Of a DNA stretch of 64,000 bases, positions 53,213 to 62,565 are shown one piece after another. Both the position numbers and the translations under genes were made by a program. This DNA is from Halonotius aquaticus (GTDB lineage Archaea > Halobacteriota > Halobacteria > Halobacteriales > Haloferacaceae). How positions within the stretch are numbered: position 1 is the stretch's first letter; the number at the start of each line of letters is the position of its first letter. The stretch spans positions 62,001 to 126,000 of the forward strand of contig NZ_QKNY01000001.1 in assembly GCF_003605575.1 (NCBI RefSeq). Reading direction: 5' to 3'. A model generated the notes under the pieces. That model saw only the letters and a program-made list of their open reading frames with translations, ran no database searches and had not been told where the DNA came from.

Positions 53213-54115
53213 GTGAATACTAACTCAGCGTCAAATGTTAATAACTCGGAGCTGGGTCGCTCCCGGCTCGGGCTGTGGTCTCTCGGCGCGCTGCTCGTGC
53301 TCTCGGCAGCCGCGATCGGCGGGATTCGGTATGAGATCGGCGGGATCGACGACTCCGTGTTGAAAGTTGTCGTCATCGGCTGGGTTGCCTGCGGTGCGAT
53401 GGTCGGCGGCGCGTGGCTTGGCGGTCGGGCGAACGAAACTGACCCCTTCGGCCTTGTCTGGGGATACGGGCTGGCCAGCGGCGCGATGATCATGAGCGCG
53501 GCGATGTTTCTGGTGCCACAGGCTATCGGGCTCGCGGGATCGGTTGGGACGCCACAGTTCGGCGGGATTGGACTCGCATTCGGCGTGATTCTCGGCTACA
53601 GTGCCCACACGATCGGCCACCGGCTGACACATCTTGATCTCTCAATGGATATCACCGCCGCCCAGATCTCGGTGCACGCGCTGTCAGCAGGAGCGATCAT
53701 CGGGATCGTCTATGGCTCGATGCCGTCACTTGGCCTGTTGCTCGGCCTCGCTATCGTCTCACACAAAGGCCCGGCGGGGTACGCCGCGGCCCGTCGACTC
53801 CGGCGGGATGGCCGACCGGTAGCGGTGCTCCTGCTCCCAGCAGCGGGCGTCGGGCTCACGGCGATCCCGACTGCCGTATTGCCGATCCCCGAACAGCCGA
53901 TCATCAACGCGCTTGTCTTCGGCTTCGCCGCCGGGATCTTTCTCCACGTCGCCATGGATTTCCTCCCGAAATGTGAGACCGGCAGCGAGATCGATCAGGT
54001 GCTCTCGCTGGAAGAAAACTCTCATCACCTCCTTGATCAACTTCGAACACATGCTGTCGCCAGCACGCTTGCGGGCAGTTTCGTTGTTGTTGTCGCTTGG
54101 TTCGTCGTCGGTTGA
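53213..54115 (+). CDS. ZIP-family metal transporter
   Basis: About 300 residues (312 if the ATG at 53177 is used) with roughly eight membrane helices. The fourth and fifth ZIP helices are recognisable: ITAAQISVHALSAGAIIGIVYG (His and Gly positions) and GLAIVSHKGPAGYAAARRL, with the HK-x-PxG metal motif. A late FLHVAMDFLPKCE holds another His. It takes up a divalent metal such as zinc. It converges with nikR, and both carry GTTAATAAC, so metal-dependent control is likely. Confidence 0.87.
   Translation: MNTNSASNVNNSELGRSRLGLWSLGALLVLSAAAIGGIRYEIGGIDDSVLKVVVIGWVACGAMVGGAWLGGRANETDPFGLVWGYGLASGAMIMSAAMFLVPQAIGLAGSVGTPQFGGIGLAFGVILGYSAHTIGHRLTHLDLSMDITAAQISVHALSAGAIIGIVYGSMPSLGLLLGLAIVSHKGPAGYAAARRLRRDGRPVAVLLLPAAGVGLTAIPTAVLPIPEQPIINALVFGFAAGIFLHVAMDFLPKCETGSEIDQVLSLEENSHHLLDQLRTHAVASTLAGSFVVVVAWFVVG
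53236..53246. promoter_or_regulatory. GTTAATAAC palindrome near ZIP start
   Basis: TGTTAATAACT, containing palindrome GTTA-A-TAAC, lies 23-33 nt inside the coding region from the GTG at 53213. The same 11 nt occur at 54586-54596 upstream of nikR. A candidate repressor site. Confidence 0.4.
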
Positions 54116-54136
54116 TCGAACCGAGTGGGTGGGGAT

Positions 54137-54565
54137 TCAGCTCATATCGGCCAGCGGGCCGAACTCATCGACCGGCAGCACGGAGTAATCGACTGTGAGC
54201 GTGTCTTTCGTCGCTCGAATCTTGCCGACAAACGTCGAGATCTCCTCTAAGGAGCCCTCAAGCACGAACAGTTCCATACAGTGGTGGCCGCCAACGTGGC
54301 TGTGGAAGTTTGAGGTAACGATCCCCTCGTGTTCGTGTCGAAGATGCATCATTTTTTCCTCGACACTGGTTGTCTCGTAATCAAATAGGACGGTAACGAC
54401 ACCCATCAGTTCGCGGCCTTCGAGGCGTTTGTCCTCGAACTCTCCCAACAGTGTGCGGCTAGCCTCGCGGACAACCTCGCTGCGGCCGGTGTAGCCGTGA
54501 TCGTCGGCAAACTCGTCGATTCGTTCGAGCAACTCTTCGGGCATCGAAACACTGACAACGCTCAT
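54137..54565 (-). CDS. nikR: NikR-family metal-responsive regulator
   Basis: A 142-aa ribbon-helix-helix/ACT-like regulator. The DNA-binding N-terminus is [38 protein letters not shown]. The high-affinity metal site is complete: His77, His88, His90 and Cys96 (E. coli NikR His76/His87/His89/Cys95). It should bind Ni(II) and repress uptake genes. It converges with the ZIP transporter, and its own promoter overlaps a dyad shared with that gene. A role in nickel or another divalent metal is inferred. Confidence 0.93.
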   Translation of the reverse strand: MSVVSVSMPEELLERIDEFADDHGYTGRSEVVREASRTLLGEFEDKRLEGRELMGVVTVLFDYETTSVEEKMMHLRHEHEGIVTSNFHSHVGGHHCMELFVLEGSLEEISTFVGKIRATKDTLTVDYSVLPVDEFGPLADMS

Positions 54566-54566
54566 A

Positions 54567-54596
54567 TAACAACTGATACGGAGATTGTTAATAACT
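54567..54596. promoter_or_regulatory. dyad over nikR promoter
   Basis: TAACAA (54567-54572) and TTGTTA (54585-54590) form an inverted repeat, followed by palindrome GTTAATAAC (54587-54595) overlapping the likely TATA element TTAATAA (54588-54594) 23-29 nt from the nikR start. Fits an autorepressor site. Confidence 0.5.
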
Positions 54597-54795
54597 ATTA
54601 GTATTTTTGGTGGCTCTATCCGTGCCGAGTTGCTATCACCGGACGCGAGAAATAAACAAAGTCTCAGGCAACCCTCTCACCGTCACGACAGTCATCGCCA
54701 CAACAGCCATCGCCACCACTGACAACGACCCGCACTGTTGAGAGTCCCCGACAGACAGCGACATCTTTACCCCACACTCAGCCGTATAAACGATA

Positions 54796-55065
54796 ATGAG
54801 CGATACCGACGATACGACACCGATCACGCTGTATCGGCTCCAGGCCTGTCCGTTCTGTGAACGGGTCGTCCGCAAGCTCTCGGCGTACGACCTCCCCTAT
54901 ACCTCCCGGTTTGTCGAACCGATGCACTCCGATCGCAACGCCGTTAAGCGAATCAGCGGCGCGCGTACCGTCCCCGCGATCGTTGATGAAAACACCGGCG
55001 TCACCATGTCGGAGAGCGGCAACATCGTCGAGTATCTCGACAAAACGTACGGAGGGGCCGACTAA
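54796..55065 (+). CDS. glutaredoxin-like protein
   Basis: An 89-aa thioredoxin-fold protein. The redox site is Cys18-Pro-Phe-Cys21 (QACPFCERVV), the cis-Pro region is ARTVPAIVD, and SESGNIVEYLDKTY is the C-terminal helix motif of glutaredoxin/GST-N proteins. It probably reduces protein disulfides, with gamma-glutamylcysteine as the haloarchaeal thiol (general knowledge). Its TAA overlaps the ATG of the peroxiredoxin-like gene by one base, so they are coupled. Confidence 0.9.
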   Translation: MSDTDDTTPITLYRLQACPFCERVVRKLSAYDLPYTSRFVEPMHSDRNAVKRISGARTVPAIVDENTGVTMSESGNIVEYLDKTYGGAD

Positions 55066-55604
55066 TGGAGCTTGATTTCGATATCATTGAGCTACCGGAC
55101 ACTGACCATCCAACCACCGGCGAGACGGCACCTGATTTCACGCGTCCGCTGGTAACCGATGAATACTGGGAAGATGTGTCGCTGTCGTCATTGCTCGATG
55201 ACGACCCGCTGTTGCTCGTCTGTTATCCGATGGATGGCGCGTTCCCGGCGACCTACATCTGGAACGAGCTTCGGGATCGCGATTTCGAGGGCACCTACCA
55301 ACTCTCGATCGCCGGGCTCTCGATCTCGACGCCGTATGAACACACGACGTTCATCGAGGAACGCGGGATCGACGCCCCGCTGTTCAGCGATCCGAGCAAC
55401 GAGGTTGCCGAACAGTACGACATCGTCAACGACCTCGATGGGATGACCGGCATCGCGGAGCCGCGCCCGGCGGTTTTCCTCATTGACACCGACCAGACAG
55501 TACAGTATGCCTGGGTTGCCGACGAGTGGCCGGCGTTCCCGCCGTACGACCAGCTTGAAGACGCGCTGGCGACCCACTGTGAGATGAAACCACTTGGACA
55601 ATAG
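55065..55604 (+). CDS. peroxiredoxin-like protein lacking the usual peroxidatic Cys
   Basis: A 179-aa AhpC/TSA-like thioredoxin fold: GETAPDFTRPLVTDEYWEDVSLSSLL near the N-terminus, LLLVCYPMDGAFPATYIWNEL in the active-site strand, AGLSIST and PLFSDPSNEVAEQYDI later. In peroxiredoxins the loop is YP...T-x-x-C; here it is Tyr54-Pro55...Thr63-Tyr-Ile-Trp66, with Trp in place of Cys. Cys53 lies earlier. It is coupled to the glutaredoxin gene. It may use Cys53 or have lost peroxidase activity. Confidence 0.8.
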   Translation: MELDFDIIELPDTDHPTTGETAPDFTRPLVTDEYWEDVSLSSLLDDDPLLLVCYPMDGAFPATYIWNELRDRDFEGTYQLSIAGLSISTPYEHTTFIEERGIDAPLFSDPSNEVAEQYDIVNDLDGMTGIAEPRPAVFLIDTDQTVQYAWVADEWPAFPPYDQLEDALATHCEMKPLGQ

Positions 55605-55645
55605 CGTCCACAACTATCTTTCTGGGGGCCGCCCTACACGCAGCT

Positions 55646-56200
55646 ATGCAGATCCGCGATTGGCAGGAAATCCTCTCGACGGTCGTCGACAGCACCCACG
55701 ACCCGGAGGGGTGGCGAGCGATCGCCGGCCAGCGAGCCACCGGCGTCGGCGAGGACTTCTATCTCGGCCACCCCGATAGCGGGGTGTTCCACCTCAAGAC
55801 GTACGCAAAAAATCCAACCGAACTCCGCGGTGTCGGTACCCAAATCGCCCGCAAGATCGACGATGAGATCGACCCACTGCTGCCGCGGCGCGGCGACGAC
55901 CCTGGTCGGTTTGCGATGCAACAGCCACCCGAAGACGAATCCGACGCCAAGGCGATAGCCGCACAGCTTGAATCGACGCTACAACACCACGCCGACGCCG
56001 ACACCTCATCGGAGGCGTTCTTCCAGGATGTCATGGACGCCGTTGACAGTCCGGCGTTTGGCCCCATGGAGTACGAACTCAGTGAGCGTCCTGATCGCTT
56101 GGAGACTCTCTCGGAGACCTTTACCGAGGCAGAAGAACTGCTGAACGCGGAATTGGATGAGCTTATCGAGGACGACGACGTTGGCCGTGGGTTCCAGTAG
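55646..56200 (+). CDS. conserved haloarchaeal protein of unknown function
   Basis: A 184-aa protein. The first ~85 residues look conserved and ordered (MQIRDWQEILSTVVDSTHDPEGWRAIAGQRATGVGEDFYLGHP, HLKTYAKNPTELRGVGTQIARKIDDEI). The rest is acidic and helical (FGPMEYELSERPDRLETLSETFTEAEELL). No catalytic motif or membrane segment is visible. It follows the redox pair with a 41-nt gap. Confidence 0.72.
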   Translation: MQIRDWQEILSTVVDSTHDPEGWRAIAGQRATGVGEDFYLGHPDSGVFHLKTYAKNPTELRGVGTQIARKIDDEIDPLLPRRGDDPGRFAMQQPPEDESDAKAIAAQLESTLQHHADADTSSEAFFQDVMDAVDSPAFGPMEYELSERPDRLETLSETFTEAEELLNAELDELIEDDDVGRGFQ

Positions 56201-56214
56201 GAACGCAAACAGCA

Positions 56215-56646
56215 CTAATCGACGATAGTTTTGATCCGAGCCAGCAGCCGGTACATAATCCCGTGGTCAGATTCAGGCGGGGAGAGCGTCCACCCGGCTT
56301 GCTCGGCGGCTTCGGAGACACGAACGTACTCCCAGCAAAACATCGTTGCCACCCGCATATCGTCGTCGCTCGCGCCAACATAGACGTGACGTGGCGTCGT
56401 TGTCGTCTCACAGATCTCTTCGAGCGCAAACCACTTGTCGCGGTCGTGCATGTCGAAATCATCCCGAAGCTCATGCTCGTCGACAATCTGCGTGATTCGT
56501 TCGGTGTCGTCGTCGATGATTCCGATCGACTCACTCCACGCGTGCGCATCCGCAAACACGGCATTCGGTGAGTCAAGCCGCTCGATTGCCGACACCGAAA
56601 ACGCAAGTGTGAGTTCACCGGCTTCGGCGTCGCTGTCGTCGTTCAT
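56215..56646 (-). CDS. conserved haloarchaeal protein (DUF7124-like)
   Basis: A 143-aa acidic protein. LTLAFSVSAIERLDSPNAVFADAHAWSESIGIIDDDTERI and the following HDRDKWFALEEICE, HVYVGASDDDMRVA and YVRVSEAAEQAGWTLSPPES match what I recall as a Halobacteria-only DUF. The alpha/beta pattern and GASDDDMR loop suggest a small nucleotide-fold domain, but no function is known. It converges with the gene at 55646. Confidence 0.75.
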   Translation of the reverse strand: MNDDSDAEAGELTLAFSVSAIERLDSPNAVFADAHAWSESIGIIDDDTERITQIVDEHELRDDFDMHDRDKWFALEEICETTTTPRHVYVGASDDDMRVATMFCWEYVRVSEAAEQAGWTLSPPESDHGIMYRLLARIKTIVD

Positions 56647-56792
56647 CTGACTCCAAGCTTGGCATGCTGGTATTTTCCTCGCTGTCGATATTCAAGGAAT
56701 CGCTGTCTCTGCGAGTCGGTGGTCATAGACAAACGAACCAGTCACCAGCTAATGAATCACCGGGCTGGCGCGTTCCACACCGACCCTCTCGC

Positions 56793-58277
56793 TTACTCGT
56801 CGGGGCTGTAGTTCGGGGCCTCGTCAGTAATCATCACATCGTGGGGGTGGCCCTCGGTTTGACCGGCTGAAGAGACCCGAATGAACTCGGATCGCTCCTT
56901 GAAGCCGGGGATCGTCTCCGCGCCGACGTAGCCCATCCCCGAACGCATCCCGCCAACAAGCTGGTGGAGTTCAGAGGCGAGCGTGCCCTTGTACGGCGTT
57001 GCGGCCTCGACACCCTCTGGGACGAACTCCTCGCCGTCCTCGTCGTCTTTGAGATAGCGGTCGCCACCGCCGGATTTCATCGCGCCGACGCTGCCCATCC
57101 CGCGGTACTGCTTGTACTTCTTGCCGTTCATCGTAATCACGCGGCCGGGGGCTTCCTCGGTGCCGGCGAAGTACGAGCCGAGCATCACCGCGTCCGCGCC
57201 CGCCGCGATGGCCTTGATCGCGTCGCCGGAGTAGCGGATCCCGCCGTCGGCGATGACCGGCACGTCTTCGGACGCGGCCACGTCGGCGACCTCGGCGACG
57301 GCGGTGATCTGTGGCATCCCCGCCCCGGTGACAACGCGGGTCGTACAGATCGATCCCGGGCCGATGCCGACCTTGATCCCGTCGGCGAAGTCGACGACCT
57401 CCGCGGCGGCCTCGCTGGTGCCGACGTTGCCGACGACCACGTCGGCGTCGACCTCCTGTTTGATCTCGCGGGCGGCCTCGATGACGTTGAGATTGTGGGC
57501 GTGGGCGCAGTCGATAAACAGTACGTCCGCGCCGGCGTCGTCGGCCGCGGTTGCACGATCGGTTTCGAAGGGACCGACGGCGACGCCACAGCGAAGGCGG
57601 CCGTCCTCGTCGCGGGCGGCGTTTTGGTTTTCACGCCGTTGGAGGAGCCCCTGCATCGTTACGAGCCCAACGAGGGTCTCGTTGTCATCGACGATGGGGA
57701 CGCGCTCGATCTTGTACTCGTACATCAGCTCAAGGGCATCACGAGCGTTGATATCCTCCTCGGCGGTGATGACCTCATCAGTCATCGCCTCTCGGACATG
57801 GTCGGTCTCGCCGACCTCAAGGAACGGTCGGATGTCGGTGCCGGAGATGATGCCGAGGACGGTGTCGTCGTCGTCAACGACCGGCGCGCCGGAGACGCCC
57901 TCCCGACCCATCATCTGATCGACCTCAGCGATGGTCTGGTCGGGGTTGGCGGTGACAACGTTTTCGCGGTCGATCACGAGCTCGTCGGCGCGTTTGACAC
58001 GCTCGATCTCGGCGACGGTCTCCTCGATCTCCATATTGCGGTGGAGCACGCCGAGGCCGCCCTCACGGGCCATCCCGATGGCGGTGTCGCTTTCGGTGAC
58101 GGTGTCCATCGCTGCCGAAAGAACTGGGATGTTGAGCTCGACGTTCTTCGAGACGCGTGTCGACACATCGGCGTCGTCGGGTTCGACACGGCTCTCCTTG
58201 GGACGGAGCAACACATCGTCGAACGTCAACGCCTCCGGTACCTCAAGCTTCTGCGAGAAGGGACGGTCTGATTCCAT
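56793..58277 (-). CDS. guaB: inosine-5'-monophosphate dehydrogenase
   Basis: From the ATG at 58277 the protein has 494 residues. The TIM barrel starts [14 protein letters not shown], and two CBS domains interrupt it (about 95-215, with [18 protein letters not shown] and [15 protein letters not shown]). The catalytic loop is [17 protein letters not shown], followed by DGGIRYSGD and the flap [13 protein letters not shown]. It oxidises IMP to XMP with NAD in guanine nucleotide synthesis. The frame reaches 58343 but the upstream 22 codons are unlike the family. Confidence 0.97.
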   Translation of the reverse strand: MESDRPFSQKLEVPEALTFDDVLLRPKESRVEPDDADVSTRVSKNVELNIPVLSAAMDTVTESDTAIGMAREGGLGVLHRNMEIEETVAEIERVKRADELVIDRENVVTANPDQTIAEVDQMMGREGVSGAPVVDDDDTVLGIISGTDIRPFLEVGETDHVREAMTDEVITAEEDINARDALELMYEYKIERVPIVDDNETLVGLVTMQGLLQRRENQNAARDEDGRLRCGVAVGPFETDRATAADDAGADVLFIDCAHAHNLNVIEAAREIKQEVDADVVVGNVGTSEAAAEVVDFADGIKVGIGPGSICTTRVVTGAGMPQITAVAEVADVAASEDVPVIADGGIRYSGDAIKAIAAGADAVMLGSYFAGTEEAPGRVITMNGKKYKQYRGMGSVGAMKSGGGDRYLKDDEDGEEFVPEGVEAATPYKGTLASELHQLVGGMRSGMGYVGAETIPGFKERSEFIRVSSAGQTEGHPHDVMITDEAPNYSPDE

Positions 58278-58656
58278 ATAAACCGTCGCCGTGGCCGGTG
58301 TAAAAACGTTGCGAGTCGCTCGCTCCGTGTGGCCTCGCCACACCCATCGCCCACGTACCGGGGCAGCTGTCGATCCACACTGGCTGTGTCACGATGTTGA
58401 TCCGTGGCTATGGCGGTGTGTCCCACGGAACGTTTAACAGCGATCCGGCCCTATCTCTCGGTGTATGTACTCCCAGCTGAATTCCACGTCGCTTCGGGTT
58501 GCACAGCAGCGCGGCTCACCTGCTGGAACAAATCCGACAAAGACGTGGACGCTGTTTTCGGCGATACTGGGAGTCACGTTCGCTGTCGGCGGTCGGCGCA
58601 ACGACCGATTACGACGGGAACACCGTTCGGCCGATGGTGACGGCCCCTAATCCGCG
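58278..58656. other. intergenic region between guaB and DUF5794-like gene
   Basis: About 380 bp hold the divergent promoters. The only frame of note is the 61-codon one at 58465-58650. No repeat or RNA gene was recognised. Confidence 0.5.
58465..58650 (+). CDS. possible small basic protein
   Basis: A 61-codon frame from an ATG to just before the gene at 58657. The product is basic (many Arg) with a possible single hydrophobic stretch (WTLFSAILGVTFAVGG), unlike the acidic proteins typical of this genome. It could be a small membrane peptide coupled to the downstream membrane protein, or a chance frame. No homologue is recognised. Confidence 0.3.
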   Translation: MYSQLNSTSLRVAQQRGSPAGTNPTKTWTLFSAILGVTFAVGGRRNDRLRREHRSADGDGP

Positions 58657-59481
58657 ATGAGTGTCTCGGAACACCCGGTTGCCCTCACCATCGAGCAGCG
58701 CGTCGGCGGTGCGACGGTGCTGTTGGCGACGGTGATGGCACTGCCGCTACTTGATGGGCTGTTCGTCGCCTTGCTGCTGGCCGGCACCCTTGAGACGACG
58801 GTCGGGATGCTTGAGACCGGTCTGTTAGTCTTCGGTGGGTCGGCAACCGTCGCGGTCATCCTCGCGGAGTTAGACGAGAGCCGGGGATCGATGGTGCGGT
58901 CGGTGCTGCTGATCGGTGCGGGGCTGATCCCGTTGGCCGCGCTCCAGGCGGTGATCGCCCCAACCATCGAGAGTGCCCTTGAGCTGGCGGTCTTCCAGCG
59001 GTTTGCGGGCGTCGTCATCTTGGCGATCGCCGCCAGAACGGTCAGCGCGAAGGTGAGCGACTACCTTCCGTCGCCGGGTGTGATCATCCTGCTTGGGCTG
59101 TTGGCCAGCATTCGCCCGTCAGCGCTGACCGTCGAACTCGTTGTCGACGGCGAGCTGCTGGCGCGGGCAGCGATCACCGCCGCCATCGGCGTCGGCTTCG
59201 CACTCGCGGTGGCCCTCGCCGCACCCGCGCTCCGTGGCGTCGTTGATCTCGATCGATTCCGCTTCGGAAGTGCCGTCGCCCTCGGCGTGTTTGCGCTGCC
59301 GGTGGTTGGCGTCCTTGATACCGACGCGCCGATCGCGTTGGCGGTGTTGATCGTCTCAGGGCTGTTGGCCTACTCGCCCGACGGCGGCGATGAGCCCGAG
59401 CAGGACGCCGAGGAGCCCCCGGAGTCGGCGACTGATACCGACTACGCGCCGGAAGACACCGCCCGTGCACCCTGGCTGTGA
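58657..59481 (+). CDS. DUF5794-like haloarchaeal membrane protein
   Basis: A 274-aa protein with seven or eight hydrophobic helices and an acidic C-terminal tail (DGGDEPEQDAEEPPESATDTD). The N-terminal HPVALTIEQRVGGATVLLATVMALPLLDGLFVALLLAG and the LLVFGGSATVAVILAELDESR block match a family I recall as DUF5794. The function is unknown. It is the upstream neighbour of the MutS-related gene on the same strand. Confidence 0.78.
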   Translation: MSVSEHPVALTIEQRVGGATVLLATVMALPLLDGLFVALLLAGTLETTVGMLETGLLVFGGSATVAVILAELDESRGSMVRSVLLIGAGLIPLAALQAVIAPTIESALELAVFQRFAGVVILAIAARTVSAKVSDYLPSPGVIILLGLLASIRPSALTVELVVDGELLARAAITAAIGVGFALAVALAAPALRGVVDLDRFRFGSAVALGVFALPVVGVLDTDAPIALAVLIVSGLLAYSPDGGDEPEQDAEEPPESATDTDYAPEDTARAPWL

Positions 59482-59545
59482 GCGCGCGTAGGCTCGACAG
59501 CATGACCCGTATTCTTTAGTCGTCGCCCCCGAGACTCGCAGGCGA

Positions 59546-61597
59546 ATGGCGTTCGAATCGATCCCCGGTGTCGGCGAGAAGACCGCCGACGCCTTAGCCG
59601 AGCTTGACGATCCCGAAACCGCGTTACAGCAGGGTGACGTGCTAACGCTGATGGACGCGCCGGGCATCAGCGAGGGGCGGGCGGCTGCCATCGCCCGCGG
59701 GGCGATCCGGCAGCGACACGACGATCCCGGCGGGCTGTTGGCGACCGACCAAGCCCGCGAGTTGTACGACTCGGTTCTCGAACTCCTCCAAGAGCGTGCG
59801 GTCACCACCTACGCAAAAAAGCGGCTGGAAACGCTGTATCCCGCAACCCAAGGCTCCCGCATCGAGGAGGTGAGAGCCACGGTCGACAACGCCCTCACAC
59901 GAGAGCCGACACCCGAGCTTCGGGCGGCACTGGCCGATGTTGCCCCCCTCGATACACCGTCCGGGCTCCGCGTCCGCGAACGATGTTTAGCAACGACTGA
60001 CGCCGAACGCTACGCCGCCGCCCGCGAGGCGATCCCCGAACTCTCCGCGGAGGTCGTCGACGACGGCCACGACATCGAGGAGCTGGCCCGATCGTATTCA
60101 ACGGTGATCGTCCTGGATGAGGCCTTCGCCGGCGGTGATTTCAGCGGCGATGTGCGGGTACAGCCGGATGCCTTGGAGTCGCCGGAGGATGTCGTCCCCG
60201 AACGACTGTTGGCCTTCTTTGCCGAGAACCGCGAGACGCTGCTGGCGGCTGTTCGTGTCCACGAGGCAAGCGAGTTGGAGCCGCCGCTCGATTGTGACGC
60301 GCTGACCGAGAGCCTCTCGCGGGTCGACGAGGACGGCACCATCGTCGGCGACGAGGAACTGGAGCGGTTGGCCACCGCTGTCGACGATCTCGACGCTGCC
60401 GTTGGAACGGCCGAATCCGTCGCCAACGACCATCTCAGAGCAGCGATCAAGGAACGCGACGTGACCATCGAAGGGCAGGATTTCCTCTCCCTGGTCGAAC
60501 AGGGGGCTCGCGTCGACTCCCTGCTGGCCCGTGAGCTTGATGACGCCTTTGACGCCGCCCTGCAGAAAGCCCACGACCACCTCACCGAAAGCCTCGCGCT
60601 CACCGACCACGAGGCCGAGCTGGCCGAGCATATCTTCGGTGGCGAGCCGACCTTTCCTGTCTCCCGGCGCGACGACGCCGTCTCGCGGCTCAACACCGAG
60701 CTAACAAGTGCCCGCGACCGCCGGTCGACCAAACTGAAAGCTGACCTTGCCGACGACCTCGCAGCGCTCAAAACACCGGCCGAGGAGTTGGTTCGCAACG
60801 CGCTCGAACTCGATGTCGAGTTGGCGATCGCCGCCTTCGCCCGCGACTTCGACTGTACGATGCCGGAGTTCGTCGGCGACGCTGTTGACGAAGACGTTGC
60901 CGACGATGGTGCTGATGACGATGGTGATACCGATAGTTCTGAGGACGCCGCGTCCACGCCGGGGTTCGTCATCGAGGGCGGGCGGTCACCCATCCTTGAT
61001 GTTGACTTCGAGGCTGTCGAGCCGGTCGACTACAGCGTCGAGGGGGTGACACTGTTGTCGGGTGTCAACTCCGGCGGAAAGACCTCCTTGCTTGATCTGG
61101 TTGGGCTGATCGTTATCGCCGCCCAGATGGGACTGCCGGTGCCGGCTGAGGCGGTTCAGCTGTCACGATTCTCTGAGCTGCATTACTACGCCAAATCACA
61201 GGGTACCCTCGACGCCGGGGCCTTCGAGAGCACACTCCAGGATTTCGGCGACCTCGTCGCCGGTGCGGACGGTCGGCTCGTCCTCGTCGACGAGTTGGAA
61301 AGTATCACCGAGCCGGGCGCGAGCGCGAAGCTCATCGCCGGCATCCTCGAAGCCCTCGACCGACAGGAGACCGCCGCGGTCTTCGTCTCCCATCTGGCTC
61401 GTGAGATCCGCGAGGCCGCCGCCATCGACGTTGCTGTCGACGGGATCGAAGCCGTCGGGCTCGTTGACGGCGAACTGGAGGTAAATCGCTCGCCCGTGAA
61501 GGAACATCTCGCGCGGTCAACACCGGAGCTCATTGTCGAGAAGCTGGCTGCCGACGAAGACGGCGACTTCTATGACTCGTTGTTGGCAAAATTTTGA
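59546..61597 (+). CDS. MutS-related ATPase with N-terminal helix-hairpin-helix domain
   Basis: A 683-aa protein. Residues 1-~55 have two helix-hairpin-helix elements (SIPGVGEKTADALAEL and MDAPGISEGRAAAIARG). A long coiled, acidic middle section corresponds to MutS lever/clamp domains. The C-terminal ATPase has Walker A GVNSGGKTSLL (near 510), Walker B VLVDELESITEPGASAKLI (near 580) and VFVSHLAREI. The MutS mismatch-recognition domain I is absent. It resembles the archaeal MutS-like group (MutS2/MutS5-type), likely acting on branched DNA in recombination rather than mismatch repair. Confidence 0.88.
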   Translation: MAFESIPGVGEKTADALAELDDPETALQQGDVLTLMDAPGISEGRAAAIARGAIRQRHDDPGGLLATDQARELYDSVLELLQERAVTTYAKKRLETLYPATQGSRIEEVRATVDNALTREPTPELRAALADVAPLDTPSGLRVRERCLATTDAERYAAAREAIPELSAEVVDDGHDIEELARSYSTVIVLDEAFAGGDFSGDVRVQPDALESPEDVVPERLLAFFAENRETLLAAVRVHEASELEPPLDCDALTESLSRVDEDGTIVGDEELERLATAVDDLDAAVGTAESVANDHLRAAIKERDVTIEGQDFLSLVEQGARVDSLLARELDDAFDAALQKAHDHLTESLALTDHEAELAEHIFGGEPTFPVSRRDDAVSRLNTELTSARDRRSTKLKADLADDLAALKTPAEELVRNALELDVELAIAAFARDFDCTMPEFVGDAVDEDVADDGADDDGDTDSSEDAASTPGFVIEGGRSPILDVDFEAVEPVDYSVEGVTLLSGVNSGGKTSLLDLVGLIVIAAQMGLPVPAEAVQLSRFSELHYYAKSQGTLDAGAFESTLQDFGDLVAGADGRLVLVDELESITEPGASAKLIAGILEALDRQETAAVFVSHLAREIREAAAIDVAVDGIEAVGLVDGELEVNRSPVKEHLARSTPELIVEKLAADEDGDFYDSLLAKF

Positions 61598-61660
61598 TCG
61601 AGAGCGAGGATATCGTCCCCGATCGAGTGATCCTTGCCACTGGAGTCACCACTTGCTTGT

Positions 61661-62437
61661 ATGGAAACGGTCACCACAGCAGACGACACCGAGATCGCCT
61701 TCGAACACTACGGTGATGGCCCACCACTGATCGCCCTGCATGGGAGTGCCGCCACCGGCGAAAGTCTCCAGCCGATCGTCTCTCAACTCGCTGCCGACTA
61801 CACTGTCATCGTCCCAAATCGCCGCGGTCGCGGGGCCAGCGGCGACGGCGACGAGTACAGTCTTGATCGGGAGGTCGCCGATCTACAAGCTCTCGTCGAC
61901 GCCGTCGACAGCGACCCGGTGGTGGTGGCCCACTCCTTCGGTGGGTTGGTCGCGCTGGCGGCCGCACCAACGCTGGATATCAGTCGACTCGTCCTGTATG
62001 AGCCGGCGGTCACAGTCGGCGATGGAGCCGAGACGCCGCTGAGCGCGCAGGTTCAGTCGCTGGTCGACGAGGGAACCAAAGCCGAGGCGATGCAACTGTT
62101 CTTCGAGGCCGGCAGCGGCATCCCTGACGTGACGGCGATGCCGTGGTGGCCCGAGCAGATCAACATGGACTGGATCGATACGGTGATTCGGGAACTGGAG
62201 GCCGTGGAAGCCTTTGAGCTGCCGCCACTCGATTTCGAGACCCCGACGCTGCTGCTGACTGGTGAGCATGGCCCACAACATCTCGCGGAGGGAGCCCGTG
62301 CCGTCGCCGACGCCCACCAGGGGAGTCGCCTCATCGAAATCGAGGATGTCGGTCATCTTGGCCTGCTGTCGGAACCGGAACATGTGGCGGAGTTAGTGAC
62401 GACGTTCGTTGACGATCCTGCTGCTGTCGGGCAATAG
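61661..62437 (+). CDS. alpha/beta hydrolase
   Basis: From the ATG at 61661 the product has 258 residues. LIALHGSAATGESL holds the oxyanion HG, VVVAHSFGGLVAL the nucleophile elbow (G/A-H-S-F-G), and the acid and His are probably in LTGEHGPQH and IEDVGHLGLLSEP. It is a soluble hydrolase or esterase with no substrate clue. The start was moved from 61634, where the frame is open but unlike the family. Confidence 0.9.
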   Translation: METVTTADDTEIAFEHYGDGPPLIALHGSAATGESLQPIVSQLAADYTVIVPNRRGRGASGDGDEYSLDREVADLQALVDAVDSDPVVVAHSFGGLVALAAAPTLDISRLVLYEPAVTVGDGAETPLSAQVQSLVDEGTKAEAMQLFFEAGSGIPDVTAMPWWPEQINMDWIDTVIRELEAVEAFELPPLDFETPTLLLTGEHGPQHLAEGARAVADAHQGSRLIEIEDVGHLGLLSEPEHVAELVTTFVDDPAAVGQ

Positions 62438-62565
62438 CGGCCGCGTGACTTTTTCGCAGGTGGCCGTCCTCGACAGCTATTGACTGTTTTGTAGTGGTCA
62501 GCTCTACGTCGACACCCCCAATTATACGGGAAAATATTACGTGAGACACGGTCGTACTACTATTC

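Noticed and set aside
54600..54795. Possible small gene between nikR and glutaredoxin
   Set aside because: A 79-codon minus-strand frame overlaps the glutaredoxin start; the composition is unlike neighbours and no start signal is present.
56964..58271. 435-codon plus-strand open frame
   Set aside because: Antisense to guaB, which has all family motifs; the composition is a reverse-complement artefact.
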